A stretch of 64,000 nucleotides of DNA, taken from Mermis nigrescens (taxonomy: Eukaryota; Nematoda; Enoplea; Mermithida; Mermithidae). Made by a program: the position numbers and the translations under genes. Numbering within the stretch: position 1 is the first letter of the stretch; each line of letters begins with the position of its first letter. The DNA lies in NCBI GenBank assembly GCA_036768485.1, contig JAVLUZ010000340.1, positions 1,288,470-1,352,469 of the forward strand, given 5' to 3'. Below the pieces are notes generated by a model. That model did no database searches. It was not told the DNA's origin and saw only the letters and a list, made by a program, of their open reading frames with translations. Of the stretch, positions 1-10,438 are shown piece after piece.

Positions 1-397
1 ATGCATAACTCATCCCAAGATGAAAAATATTAAAAATTTTAACAAAGCATAAATGTAGATTTGAATGACTTTGGAGGCAAAATTGAAATTCAAATGTGGT
101 ATGCACCCCTAGAAGACAAAATACCAACCATTAAAATAGAAATACGCCTAAGAACTCCATTTTTGGAATTTGCTAAAATAGCATTATCAGTAGGTCTGAG
201 GGAAGAGTCAAAAATGAGACCTTTCTCTGGGCCAAATGATCTGAAAAAGTGGCATTAACGTTAAAATAGCATTAAAACTATGTTATTACACACTTTCTGA
301 CCACTTTGAAGCATTTTGAAGAAAATTCCGTTTTGGCCGTCATTATGCATCATTTTTGAAACAAAACTTCCTATTTCTCCCATTCTGGGGGGTTAGA
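1..397. other. Unassigned sequence with an old MITE-A-like relic
   Basis: No convincing gene. Around 95-245 there is a worn version of the 'tatgcaccccTAGAAnnCAAAATACC' pattern that is much clearer in the MITE-A copies further right, so the short open frame here is repeat-derived. Confidence 0.35.
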
Positions 398-560
398 CAC
401 ATATGTGGGCGTGAGAGGGGGGTTGGGGTATGCACCTCCCAGAAGGCAAAATACCCAACAAGAAATGACAAATTTCCAACAATACCCCCAGAATTTTGTT
501 TTTTTAAGATTTTTTTGCTTTTCTGGGTTTTTTTATGCCAATCAATACAGCTTGACAACA
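398..560 (+). mobile_element. MITE-A, diverged and 3'-truncated copy
   Basis: Starts with CACATATGTGGGCGTGAG and continues through the family's pyrimidine/purine-rich middle (pattern 'ATGCACCTCCCAGAA', 'ATGCCAATC'), but the usual right end (GCTGCCCACGTATG) is missing. Older than the neighbouring copy at 610-870. Confidence 0.55.
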
Positions 561-609
561 TACGTTCCACTTTTGAAACAGGCAATTTTTGAAAATTCTT
601 GGTCCTGAC

Positions 610-870
610 CACACCTGGGCGTAGGGGTATGCACCCCCCCCCAGAAACCAAAATAACCCCCCCCCTTGAAATCAAAATACCCCCCAGAATTCAATTTTTG
701 AAAATTTTTTTTCGCTTTTTCGCCAATTTTTTGATGCCAATGGATAGTGCTTGATGAGAAACGTCGAAAAATGGTGTTTTTTATCACCCATACCACCATT
801 TTTAAGGCCATTTTTTGACCTTTCAAAAAATCTTTGCACCCCCCCAGAAATTTCTTGCTGCCCACGTATG
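610..870 (+). mobile_element. MITE-A (hAT-type, 261 bp) with perfect 8-bp TSD
   Basis: Ends are CACACCTGGGCG and CTGCCCACGTATG, an imperfect inverted pair (CACACCTGGGC against CATACGTGGGC). The 8 bases GTCCTGAC lie at 602-609 and again at 871-878, a perfect target duplication of hAT length. The interior has the family core 'GATGCCAATGGATAGTGCT'. No coding capacity. Confidence 0.85.
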
Positions 871-878
871 GTCCTGAC

Positions 879-1445
879 CCCGCAGATTTCCCTTCTGTAC
901 ACAAGTCATAAGCTTTTGAAAAAATCGATAGTAATAGGATGTGATTAAGTAACCTTTTCCTGATACAAAGCTTATTCTTTTCTTTACTTTGCGGCTGCTT
1001 GTCAATCATTATGTGATTATGTGCTTGATAGGCAACAGGCTAAAATTAGGATTTGAAAAGATATAAAAATCAGTGATTATTAATTCAGTTTTTACAGAAG
1101 AGATTAAAATTCGTCAACAATCTTTTTAGCTTATTCAAGTATGTACTACTTAATCATTGTTTATCAAAGAAGCTAAAAAGTAATCATATTTCCACAAACA
1201 GAGGAGAAAGGGTGCATCTAGTTCTCTTTGTACTTTATATTTAGGTCACACTATTATATAAAGTCGTGCAACATGTAGCAATTAAAATTTTGTTGACATT
1301 AACAAAATAGCAAAAAAAAAAAAAAAAAACAGCACACCTCTTATTGGCTCCGTAACCTGGTGAAGTGTTGTTTAAAGCGCTTTCCAGTTAATTGGATCCA
1401 GCTTTCATTGCTATGCTGACTGAATAAATAAATATCAAGCCCCAT
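879..1445. other. No gene seen; poly-A run
   Basis: AT-rich sequence with no long or conserved reading frame. An A-run of about 20 bases lies near 1312-1330. I cannot assign it to a repeat family. Confidence 0.4.
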
Positions 1446-1615
1446 ACATGATTGGGGGTGGTTTTACCTCCAGAAAATTTTTCATCCCCCAGAATAAGCA
1501 ATTTTTCAAAAGATTCCAAAACCTTTTCAAGAAATCGGTGGAAGAAGCCTTTGTAAGCATTTTTAGCTATCTATTTGCTCAAAATCGCCGAGATTTTTTA
1601 GGCGCTTTGCACACA
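1446..1615 (+). repeat. Family-B dispersed repeat, partial copy
   Basis: Matches the opening of the repeat seen at 33210, 43875, 46805 and 57070: a G-rich start, 'CCCCCAGAA', then 'AGCNTTTTTAGCTATNTATTTGCTC'. The right half of the family is absent. Superfamily unknown because no target duplication is evident. Confidence 0.5.
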
Positions 1616-1684
1616 GTGCATTTAATAAAATGTGCACACAGTGCACTCACCAATGACCAAAGGTCTATTGAGTGTATACCTGAG

Positions 1685-2295
1685 AGCTGCGAAGGCCATT
1701 CAACAGGTATATCACTCTAGCCTGAAAGCCCATTTAAACACCACAATGAGACAATATAAGATCGCAGCTAAGCTGACACAGCTGTGCATATTCACTCTGC
1801 AAGAGTACCTGAAAAGTATTTGAACATTTTAATAACACAAGAAGACAAAATACTGCACCTCAATTTTTTCCATTTATGAGATAATTGAAAAACAAGAAAA
1901 TATGATATCAAGCAAAATTTACTTGACAGAATGGGGATCACATGTTACTGTGGGGAGAATTTTAAGGTTTGCACCTCGCATTATTTGATAAACCCCCCAA
2001 ATTGTTCCTAGGTTTTTGACATTTTTGCCATTTACATCACCCTGATCCCCCAGAATATTGTTGCTGCCCACATATCATGGCGATTCCCATCCAAAAATCA
2101 ATTATTTGCCCATCCCCCCGTCATTCAACTGTCATATCACTGTAGACTGAAAGGCAAGTTAAGGCCTCATTGAGGCAATGTATAATGCGCCAAGCTGACA
2201 CAGCTGCGCATACTTGCTCACAAGAGTTTCTGGAAAAGTATTAAACATTTTAGTGATATAAAAAATCAAAATACTACAGCTTAGTTTTTTTCGAG
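1685..2295 (+). repeat. Diverged direct duplication (about 170 bp, two copies)
   Basis: 1690-1870 and about 2120-2290 share the order 'CATTCAAC', 'TATATCACT', 'CTGAAAG', 'GCTAAGCTGACACAGCTG', 'CAAGAGT', 'GAAAAGTATT', 'ACATTTTA'. The copies are separated by about 250 bp that includes a MITE-like 'CCCACATAT' end. No coding function recognised. Confidence 0.55.
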
Positions 2296-2298
2296 AAA

Positions 2299-3140
2299 TT
2301 AAATCCTTTCCAAGAAAAGTATGTACACGTTTTCCAAATTGGGCACAAATCTCAATCTTTCTGAATGCTTGCCTATTTTCTGATCATCAATATTCAAACA
2401 TGTATCTGACTGAGTGCGAACAAAGCGTGTGTAATGACCACTGTTTACACTGTTTCAAAATGCATGACAGCTGCAATTGCCTTAAAGTGTTTGCCATACA
2501 TGACCACATTGTTTGCATTGAAACCACTTATCTTTTGTTTCATTTGAACAAGATTCTGTGAATCCTGCTTGAATAAATCCAAGGAAATGATTAAATACTG
2601 ACAACTGAAATTCATTGTCATATCCTCTTTAAATAAATGACCAATCCACTGCAAGTTATTCACAGAAACTGCAAATATTATCAGTTGAAATGAATGTTTT
2701 AAATGCACAGTTTTCACCGGGATACAAACACATTATACAGCTGTTACTCTGTGGCAGAGACTTTTGCATGCATACTATTTGTCAAACATGTGTTCCTTCA
2801 ATCTCAGAAAACGTAATAACTGTTTTAACTGCCTCACTCAACTTGCCTATTATATCAACTAAGAATTCACGTAAATCTTGTTGTTGATGCACTGAGTACT
2901 TTTTGTCAATTAATGAACGCAACAAAACGGTGCTTTGTCCACTTTTGTTGCTTAATTTACAACCATGCAGGTTTAGTATTTCTTTAACAATGGCATCTTT
3001 TTCAGGCAAATGATTCAGAGCATTCATCAAAACAGGCATTCTAATTAAGCATTGGACAATTGCATTTGCATAGCAAGAAACTCCAGCTATATTGACCAGA
3101 TCAAATGTAACATTCTGCTTATTGTCAATCCCTAGATTTC
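2299..3140 (-). pseudogene. Frameshifted USP-type ubiquitin hydrolase domain, probably element-encoded
   Basis: Read on the minus strand, the segment near 3110-3060 gives NIAGVSCYANAIVQCL, the Cys-box pattern of peptidase C19 (NxGxxCYxNAxxQCL, catalytic Cys present). It is followed by HQQQDLREFL, the usual QQDxxEFL box. Near 2500 it reads FKAIAAVMHFETV, then after a +1 or -1 shift NSGHYTRFV, the catalytic His box, ending at a stop at 2299-2301. One in-frame break lies near 2780 and one before the His box, so it cannot make a full protease. It lies immediately downstream of a PIF1-type helicase on the same strand. I infer a protein with helicase then USP from a mobile or selfish element. A decayed cellular USP is the alternative. 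Confidence 0.7.
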
Positions 3141-3272
3141 ATTTCGAATTATTAACCTTTCCTGCTGCACTATGGCCTGTAACTTTTTCGACACCTTAGC
3201 CTAACCTTCAAATTATTTTTGTTGATATTTTTAGAAATCAGTTCCATTGTAGCCTTGGGAGCTGATACTAAC

Positions 3273-3900
3273 TCAATCAATTATATTCTTCAACAGCAAT
3301 TTTCTTGCAATGTATGATGATGGATAAAATTGCACAAGATACACATTTTCCAGACATTTTACTCTCAACAATGCTACATAAGCCATTGCATCTTCAAATA
3401 ATGATTTTCCAATTAAGATCATTGCCTGATTCAATGTTAAACCCTGAGACTTGTGAATTGTTATTGCATATGCTAAACAGATGGGAAATTGAGATCATTG
3501 CATTGTGATATTTTTTAAAATTTCACAGTGCCATCTGCCATTGAATTAACTTCAGGTATATTATTGAACTTAATTTTTAATTCGCCTTGCTTGACCATTA
3601 TTGAACTCAATACTGACAATTTTGCCTAAAGATTCATTCACCAGCTTTTCTCCACATCAATGTTCCTTCTAGCATAATGAGTGCATCTACACTAATCTGA
3701 GTAATTCCTCCAATCCAGCAGTATCAGAAGCTTTTTATTCTTTGTGGAATTATCATTTTTGGCTTCTTGACAGACTTCTTTTTTGCTTTCCCATAGATTC
3801 CGATCTATTGCTGAAAAATGATTACATTTATTTCCTGCTTAGTTAGCATTAACTGGTTAAACTCATCCACTTCCTGATTGGTGAGACAGAGATAAACTTC
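3273..3900 (-). pseudogene. PIF1-like helicase C-terminal fragment, broken
   Basis: On the minus strand the frame ending at 3273-3275 reads LAYAITIHKSQGLTLNQAM and then DAMAYVALLRVKCLENVYL. This is the C-terminal signature of PIF1-family SF1B helicases (xYAxTIHKSQGxTL and YVALSR; here the Ser of ALSR is Leu). Upstream, about 3600-3720, RRNIDVEKS and LVNESLGKI lie in different frames, matching the usual RNIDVxxGLVNG block. Further on, VDEFNQLML continues to the assembly gap. At least two frameshifts make it inactive. PIF1 helicases unwind DNA; in animals, multi-copy ones are typical of Helitrons and similar elements. The N-terminal half would lie in or beyond the gap, and I see no clear Walker A right of it. 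Confidence 0.75.
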
Positions 3901-4000
3901 NNNNNNNNNNNNNNNNNNNNNNNNNNNNNNNNNNNNNNNNNNNNNNNNNNNNNNNNNNNNNNNNNNNNNNNNNNNNNNNNNNNNNNNNNNNNNNNNNNNN
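3901..4000. other. Assembly gap (100 N)
   Basis: Exactly 100 undetermined bases, a conventional gap of unknown size. It interrupts the PIF1-like unit. Confidence 0.99.
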
Positions 4001-4090
4001 CCAATTCGCAGCTGCCTGCGGTATAGTGCACACTCTAGACGGAGTGATTTTCGTGCTTTTTACCGGGTTAAAACAATGTACAATCAAATG

Positions 4091-4359
4091 CACACCTGGG
4101 CGTGGGGGGGGGGGTTTGGGGGGTATGCACCCCCCAGAAACCAAATACCCCCCCCAGAAATCAAAATACCCCCCCCAGAATTCAATTTTTTGAAAATTTT
4201 TTTCGTTTTTTTTCGCAATTTTTTGATGCCAATGGATAGTGCTTGATGAGAAACGTCGAAAAATGGTGTTTTTATCGCCATACCACCATTTTTAAGGCCA
4301 TTTTTCGACCTTCAAAAAAATCTTGCACCCCCCCAGAATTTTCTTGCTGCCCACGTATG
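4091..4359 (+). mobile_element. MITE-A (269 bp) with perfect 8-bp TSD
   Basis: Ends CACACCTGGGCGTGG and CTGCCCACGTATG. ATCAAATG is found at 4083-4090 and 4360-4367. It carries the family core with the 'GATGCCAATGGATAGTGCT' block. Inserted into otherwise single-copy-looking sequence. Confidence 0.88.
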
Positions 4360-4367
4360 ATCAAATG

Positions 4368-5585
4368 GCGCTGATAGAGTCGGAGATGACACGCCGCAAA
4401 AGCAAAGGCCAAACTGCCACAGAACAACTAATAATCCTAAGGGGGATTGGCCCACAGTAATAAGAGAAGAAAAATATTGTATAATGTGTTTATGACAAAA
4501 ATGGGTGCTGCTTGCACATAGATTTTTCGGGTCTCCGCACAGGCTCAACGTGAATAGCGGTCATGTCGCCTATGTTTTTAATGTGAAAAGTGATAGGGGA
4601 CTTGTAGGGGGTTCCACAGTAAAAAGGTCGCATCATAGTATCCCTCGCGACACCTAGCGACAAGAGTCCAACCAATTGACACTGCGTGGTCGGAATGCCT
4701 CCGCATGTCATATCGTCGATCTGAAAATATGGCTGGATCGCCAAAGTGGAACCAAATGACCGGATGGTCGGAATTGGCGCACTAATGTGCGCAAAGGCCG
4801 TACATGTAACGGCTCGTGTAGATACACTATCTACAAGTTGTACCTAGCTTTATAGTGTAGGTAGTACCTACTTTGAACTGTGTGTAGTTTTAAGGCTTAG
4901 CGCTTATGCCAGTTTTTGAGGGTTATTTTCCCCAAAGCTCCAAATCTTGACCCCCGACTGGCCATGCTGCTGCATGGGGTCACGACCAGACATGCACGTG
5001 AGGGTGTGGGTTTGGGGGTTCTGCCGGACCTCTCCTCTTCAGAATGAAAAAATGGAAAATTTAGGGGGAAAAAGGCAAAATGAAGGCCAAAAAACGGATG
5101 AAAATTGTAAATTTTATTCAAAAATGCTTCAAATTGACCAGAAACCGTGTAATAACGTGGTTTAACGCTATTTTAAGCACTTATACCAGTTTTTCAGGTC
5201 ATTTTGGCCGAAAAACTAGCTTAATTTTTCACCCCACCCCTAGAGCTGTCAAGTTAGGGTTTTTCCCATTTTTAGAGTTTTTTGAGGCCGTTGGAAACAT
5301 TTTTTTGCGCCTATGCTCGACTATCGGTTAAGGAGGTAAAATTTTACGCTGAACGCAGCGTCGTGAAGTATTACTGTAGAAGACCTGAAATGTACGTGAC
5401 GTGACGTGTGACGTGCGGCCGCGGCTATCCTCTTTTTTTGCTGCACTCAGGTTTGCCAATTTGGTGGTTTTTCCCCGTTTTGAAGTTTTTTGAGACCGTT
5501 AGAGGCAATTTTAGTGATTGAGGTTGTTTTTGCGCTTATGCTTAACCATTGGTTGGGGGGTTTTCAGGCAAGGTTATAATTGGGG
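4368..5585. other. Unassigned sequence
   Basis: Short minus-strand frames at 4490-4744 and 4897-5121 show no motif I recognise. A richer GC patch around 5400-5430 (repeated GTGACGTG) stands out but has no clear identity. Confidence 0.3.
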
Positions 5586-5589
5586 GGTT

Positions 5590-5800
5590 TTTGACAAGAG
5601 GCACTTGGCAACCACCGTTTTTCCACATTTAGGGGTTTTTGTGAACCAAAATTTCGAGATGTGGAAAAAAAATTTGGGCTTGAAAGTTCACATTGTGGAA
5701 AATTTTTGTAATGCTAAAAATGCGTTCTGGAGAGGTAAAATTCCAAAATTTTCCGGCGCTTCGCGCGGATTGATTCATTTTATTGCATTTTATTGATGCT
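5590..5800 (+). repeat. Element-D terminal fragment
   Basis: Carries 'CCGTTTTTCCACATTTAGGG', 'GTGAACCAAAATTT', 'TTCACATTGTGGAA' and a CGGCGCTTCGCGCGG hairpin. The same block occurs in both orientations at 14312-14400 and 16545-16640. No coding capacity. Confidence 0.45.
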
Positions 5801-6359
5801 CACGCCGCGCTATGCACCAATTGCTGCTATTTTATTAGCTTGCTCTAGAAAACTTGTCTCAGTTGAAAAATGCGCATTTCCAGCACAGATTTTAGGGTAA
5901 ATAGACCAACTTGAAACAACAACAACAACAACAACAATTTATTCGCTAAGTCAAAGAGAAAATATTAACATACATGGATAGGACGAATGAACGAAAATGA
6001 AAATACATGAAAGACAAAACAAATTAAGTATGTGACGAAGCAGGGTAAACGTAAAGGCAATAGAAAAAACTACGCTCTTACTTACGCCCCTTTAAGAAAT
6101 TTAGAAAGGTGTTAATCTTTTTAAGTTTAGTCAGAAAAACGTGTCTATTTGGAGCACTTATAATCTGTTCAGGTGAGAGTTCCAGATAAGGTATTCGATT
6201 ACAAAAATCCAAATTTTCTGCAATTTTTATTTATGATTGACAGTTTACAAGAATTTGCTGCTCGATTAGAATTTAAATTAATTGTGAAGAAATCCTTGAA
6301 AGGAAGAGCTTTACGGCTGATAATAGAAAAGGCTAATGTTAGGTCGTTATGGAGGCGTC

Positions 6360-8880
6360 TTAGCTCAAGAGTGTCCAGACCAAGTTCGTCAATCTTTCAG
6401 CATATGTCAAATTTTTATCACTAAAAATTCGTTTCGTAAACCTTCTTTGAACCCCGTTCGACGGAGGTGATATCACACAGCAGGTAGGACTCCACAAAAC
6501 GTAAAATTCAAAGCACTGGTCGAACGGCGTAAGTAATGAAGGTATAACAAGTAATAATCTATCTTTAGAAATAAAACTACGCAAGATCAGATTGCTTAAC
6601 TGCATGCCTTTTTCACAACCATATATTCACAATGAGATCTGGACGATAAATTAGAATTCAGAAAAACACCCAAATCTTTTACACAAAGTGTGTCAGTAGA
6701 AAGATAGAAATCATTTATGTGATAAGAATGCCTAGAGTTTGAACTACCCAGATATAGAACTAAACATTTATTAACTGATATTTTTAATTGCCATGTATTG
6801 GCCCACTCATGCACATAATTTATGTCAACGAGTGTCATGAAATTGGATGATAGATTCCAAAGTTTAGAATATCAAATAAGCAAACAAAGTAAAATTACTG
6901 TTTTGGCGCATTTCACATAAGTCGTTAATGAAGATTAAAAAAAGTGTGGGACCTAGTATACTACCCTGGGGCACGCCACTGGTAACAGGAATGGAATCAG
7001 ATAAAGAATTTTTAATTTTAACGACTTGGGATCTATTAGTCAGAAATTTTCGATCAATTAAAAGAGAGTTTGTTCAGTCCATAAGATGCCAACTTAATTA
7101 GCAGTTTTTTGTGATATTTTGGTATCAAAGCCTTAAAAGTCAATGTAGGCAATGTCAACAGGAATTCCCTCATCTAGAAATTTGGTCCACTGATTTTTGC
7201 ACTCAACAAGTTGTAACGCACATGATCTATTTTTTCTAAAGCAAACTGTTTTCACTTAGCAGGTTGCTTCTCTAGATGAAAGCAAGGACATGTTCATTAT
7301 AGATTCCATTGGTATACAGAAGCACAACATAAGGAAATTGGGCGATGGTTATCAACTGATAACCTTATCCCCCTTTTTATGAACTGGGATCACAACAGCT
7401 TTTCGCCAAAAATCGGGTATCTTTCCACTTTGATAAGAAACGTTGAATGGTTTCTAAAGGTGAGAGCAACACTGTTTTCAGCTTTTAATGAAATATGCAC
7501 ACAAGCCATCGGGGCCAAGTGACAAAGTGGGCTTAAGCCTATATGGATTCAGAAATAGTCAGAACATCAAATTTTACAGAAAGAGGATGAGCATCACTTT
7601 TGACTCTGTTTGCGAAATGGGGAGAAACAAGATCGTCAATAACAAAATTACTCGCAAAAAAGAGTTGTAAGCATTAGCTTTTTCAAAATCATTATCTATC
7701 ATCCTACCATCACACATTAATATTGAAGCTGACTTTTGTCTTTCTTAACCGGTCATTTACGAAAGAATAAAAATTTTTTACATTTCGAGAATTTAAAAGC
7801 TTACGTTCCTCCCTCGTGAAAAGATCTTTCAAAGCAAATTTAATTTCTTTAGTAATCTTCTTATACTTGCTTAAAATAACAGGGCAACGACTCTCTTTAT
7901 ACTTTTCCCAAAGTTCCTTTTTAATTACTTGCAATTTACGACACGACTTTGGCAGTGATTTTTTATGCACAGTATGCCCAAAGGGAACGTATCGATATAT
8001 AGCCTCATTAATTATGTCAAGAAAAACAACATAAAAATCGTTAATGCTAATGCAAATGGAGTAAAACAGAGGTGCCAATCGATAGAGGCTAAAAAAATCT
8101 CGATAGATGCATAGTCCGCTTTTCTAAAGTCATACTCAAGGGAAGTTTGGCTGGGTACTACAGACGCAGGTAAACTGAACTCAATGCTACAATTATCACT
8201 ATTAGAGAAAGGTTCAGTAGTTAATACATTGAAGACAAGATTGCTGGAAGTACACAAAATTAGATCAAGAATATTTTCATCTCTATTTGGATCAAAAGAT
8301 AATTGTATAAGACCAAGATTGACAAAACAATCATAAAAATACTTGTGTCACAGGGTTTCTATAAGCAGAAATAATATTCAAATTCAAATCAGGCAAATTA
8401 AAATCACCTAGTAGGATACAATTTTGAGCATTTTCGACATAATGTTCAAAAAATAATTTACTTAACTTATTAGCTGATTTCTGAGTCATATTGGGGTGGA
8501 CGATAACACATTATGAATCTGACAGATTTTTTACACAAGTGAAAATCACAAACTAATACTTCAGGACACAAGAATTCTTCCACAATAGAAACATTGTTGA
8601 TTTTTAGGGACCTCTGGAAAAAGAGTGCGACACCTCCTCCCCTATAGCCAATTCTGTCACATCTGTGAACAGAATAAGTTGCATATGGACAAATAAGGCC
8701 ATCAGAAATATGATCATGCAACCATGTCTCAGAGACGAACACTAAATCATAACGTTCTGAAGAAAGTAGAGCATGAAATTCAGATATCTTATTTTGCAAA
8801 CTTCTAGCATTAAATAAAACACAGTTGATATTGATTTTCTTAGAATTTAGCTTTTTAACAGGAACAGTAGGGGCGGAGAC
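6360..8880 (-). pseudogene. LINE ORF2: endonuclease and reverse transcriptase, multiply frameshifted
   Basis: The 5' part reads NARSLQNKISEFHALLSSE, then VFVSETWLHD and RIGYRGGGVALF, the APE-like endonuclease blocks. Near 6985-6950 the frame [13 protein letters not shown] is the RT palm block before the catalytic loop. FINDLCEM follows, but the expected F/YADD reads FAYL and then a stop (near 6870), so the metal-binding Asp pair is gone. VQRRFTKRIF at about 6450 is the family's C-terminal block. Several frames are needed to read it through. It copied its own RNA at the nick its endonuclease made; it cannot now. Confidence 0.82.
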
Positions 8881-8928
8881 TCCTGTGGCGAGGCAAAAGA
8901 CGCTTAAACTGCTTCCAACTCATAAGAA

Positions 8929-9724
8929 TTACGATTGATGAACCAATTCCGTCTTGCCCGAATCCCGCTTTTCAGCCAATTCAGCGTTCAAATGGCGAAG
9001 GGTTTTGCGCTGTTGCCAAGTGCGATCAGGTCTAGCATAGACCTTCGATCGACGGCCTCGATCAGAAAATTTTGAAACGCAACGGATCACCTCGGCCTTT
9101 GATTGTTCGGAATCACACTTTACCTTAAGGATCCGTGGCAAATCGCAATTGTCCTTCCTCGAGACAATGACAGGGCCCAACCGACGGATGCTGACGAGTT
9201 TTGTCAAGATTGTCGAAACTGGTCTGTGAGGCAAAGAAACGCTTGACATCATTGTCCAATTTCTCGTCCTGATTGATCGGAGCGAAAGTTTTCCAGGACG
9301 ACCCAGTGGTCTTTTTGACTCGGCCGATCAGACATCGTGACAGCACTAATGATGACCATCTTGTTGAGATCCATCGGTGGATGGACAGCGGCCTAGATTG
9401 TTCGGAGCAGGATTTTTTCGTGACGAGCTCAGCCAGCTTGTCGAGACGACTTGTAACCCGTAGATTCGAATGAGGCCGAACCGTTTTTTCCAAGCTGGTG
9501 AGCCCAGATTCGAGCGAAAACATGCGTTTCCCCATCGGCAAACAGATGGGGCAAAGGCTACAATTGATCCAAATCGGCCATAACGTCGAACTGAACGTCC
9601 TGCCAGGCCAAGGCAACCAGCGTGGAACCACTTGTCGCAAAAATCGCAGCGAAGCGCCTTTGCATCGTCGTCCACATGACCTCTGCACTTGCCGCCTGCG
9701 ACTCGAGATCGAACTGCGGATCAC
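8929..9724 (-). pseudogene. LINE ORF1 with PHD-type zinc finger, frameshifted
   Basis: The frame starting near 9675 reads ALRCDFCDKWFHAGCLGL, a PHD-finger half (CxxC...HxxC with the aromatic Trp), as in ORF1 of many CR1-clade elements. The C-terminal part (about 9250-8929) lies in another frame and reads LPRILKVKCDSEQSKAEV, then AELAEKRDSG. This resembles the RNA-binding/C-terminal region of LINE ORF1 proteins (an inference from composition and position). The PHD and C-terminal parts are no longer in one frame. Confidence 0.65.
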
Positions 9725-9880
9725 TAGCTCGTTTTTTCGCCATTGAATGAATATCGTATCCAGAGCGTTCCTCTAATGAGGTCAAAATAATTTCGGCACC
9801 TTTAGGGCTTGGGTCAAAGTTCTTCGATGTGGTTTTCGAAAAAACAAAAAAAAAAAAAAACCACACGATTTTTTCCACAT

Positions 9881-10438
9881 TTGGGTTAAGGGACCAATGC
9901 GTTTTTCTTGACTATAGGTTACTTAAGTATACCTACGTAAACAACTAACTGAAGAAAGTGTCTATATCTCTAATAGACTTTTAATAATTTTTTAATCCCC
10001 TTTCTATGAAGCTGATATTTTGCGCGTTTTCTGATTTTCTAGATTTGAAAACGGTGATTTGATTTAGGTAGGTACCTAAACAAAGTTTGATTTTTGGAAA
10101 AATAAGAAAAAACTTATCAACCCCACAAAATTTGTCTTAACAACGTCTACACATGGCACTTCTTTCTTACTCATTCTCATTTGCTGTTTGACCAAATGTG
10201 TTTAGGTATGTAAATTTATGGTCTGGCTGGTAACCTTCTGCATATTTAAGGCTGCAATTGTGATAAGCGATTATCTCTGGTGCCCTCAAAATACCATACT
10301 CGACGATTTATTTGAACGACAATTTGTCCGGTTTCCCCTGCAGGGATGCTAGGTCGCTCAACTGCCAGGGTCAAGTCACTTGACCCTGTATTGACCCTGT
10401 GCCCATGTATGATAAGAACTAAGTGAATGAAGTTTCAG
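9881..10438. other. No exon found upstream of the hAT-derived gene
   Basis: AT-rich. The direct repeat 'TTGACCCTGT' occurs twice near 10379-10400. I searched the plus strand for an exon ending in phase 0 with hAT similarity and did not see one. Confidence 0.3.

Larger units (their letters stand above)
5914..9880 (-). mobile_element. Decayed CR1-like non-LTR retrotransposon
   Basis: A near full-length minus-strand LINE. In element order: a PHD-containing ORF1 (about 9724-8929), an APE-type endonuclease (about 8880-8470), a reverse transcriptase region (about 8250-6600) and a 3' end at about 5937-5914. There, an AATAAA-like motif is followed by a (TTG)n tail, seen as (AAC)n on the plus strand. 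A short microsatellite tail instead of poly-A is typical of the CR1/L2 group. Multiple frameshifts and a lost catalytic Asp pair show it is dead. Its 5' edge is taken from the A-run at 9842-9860 and is approximate. Confidence 0.82.

Noticed and set aside
61..258. 65-codon frame at the left end
   Set aside because: Overlaps a worn MITE-A-like relic; no acceptor/donor or similarity.
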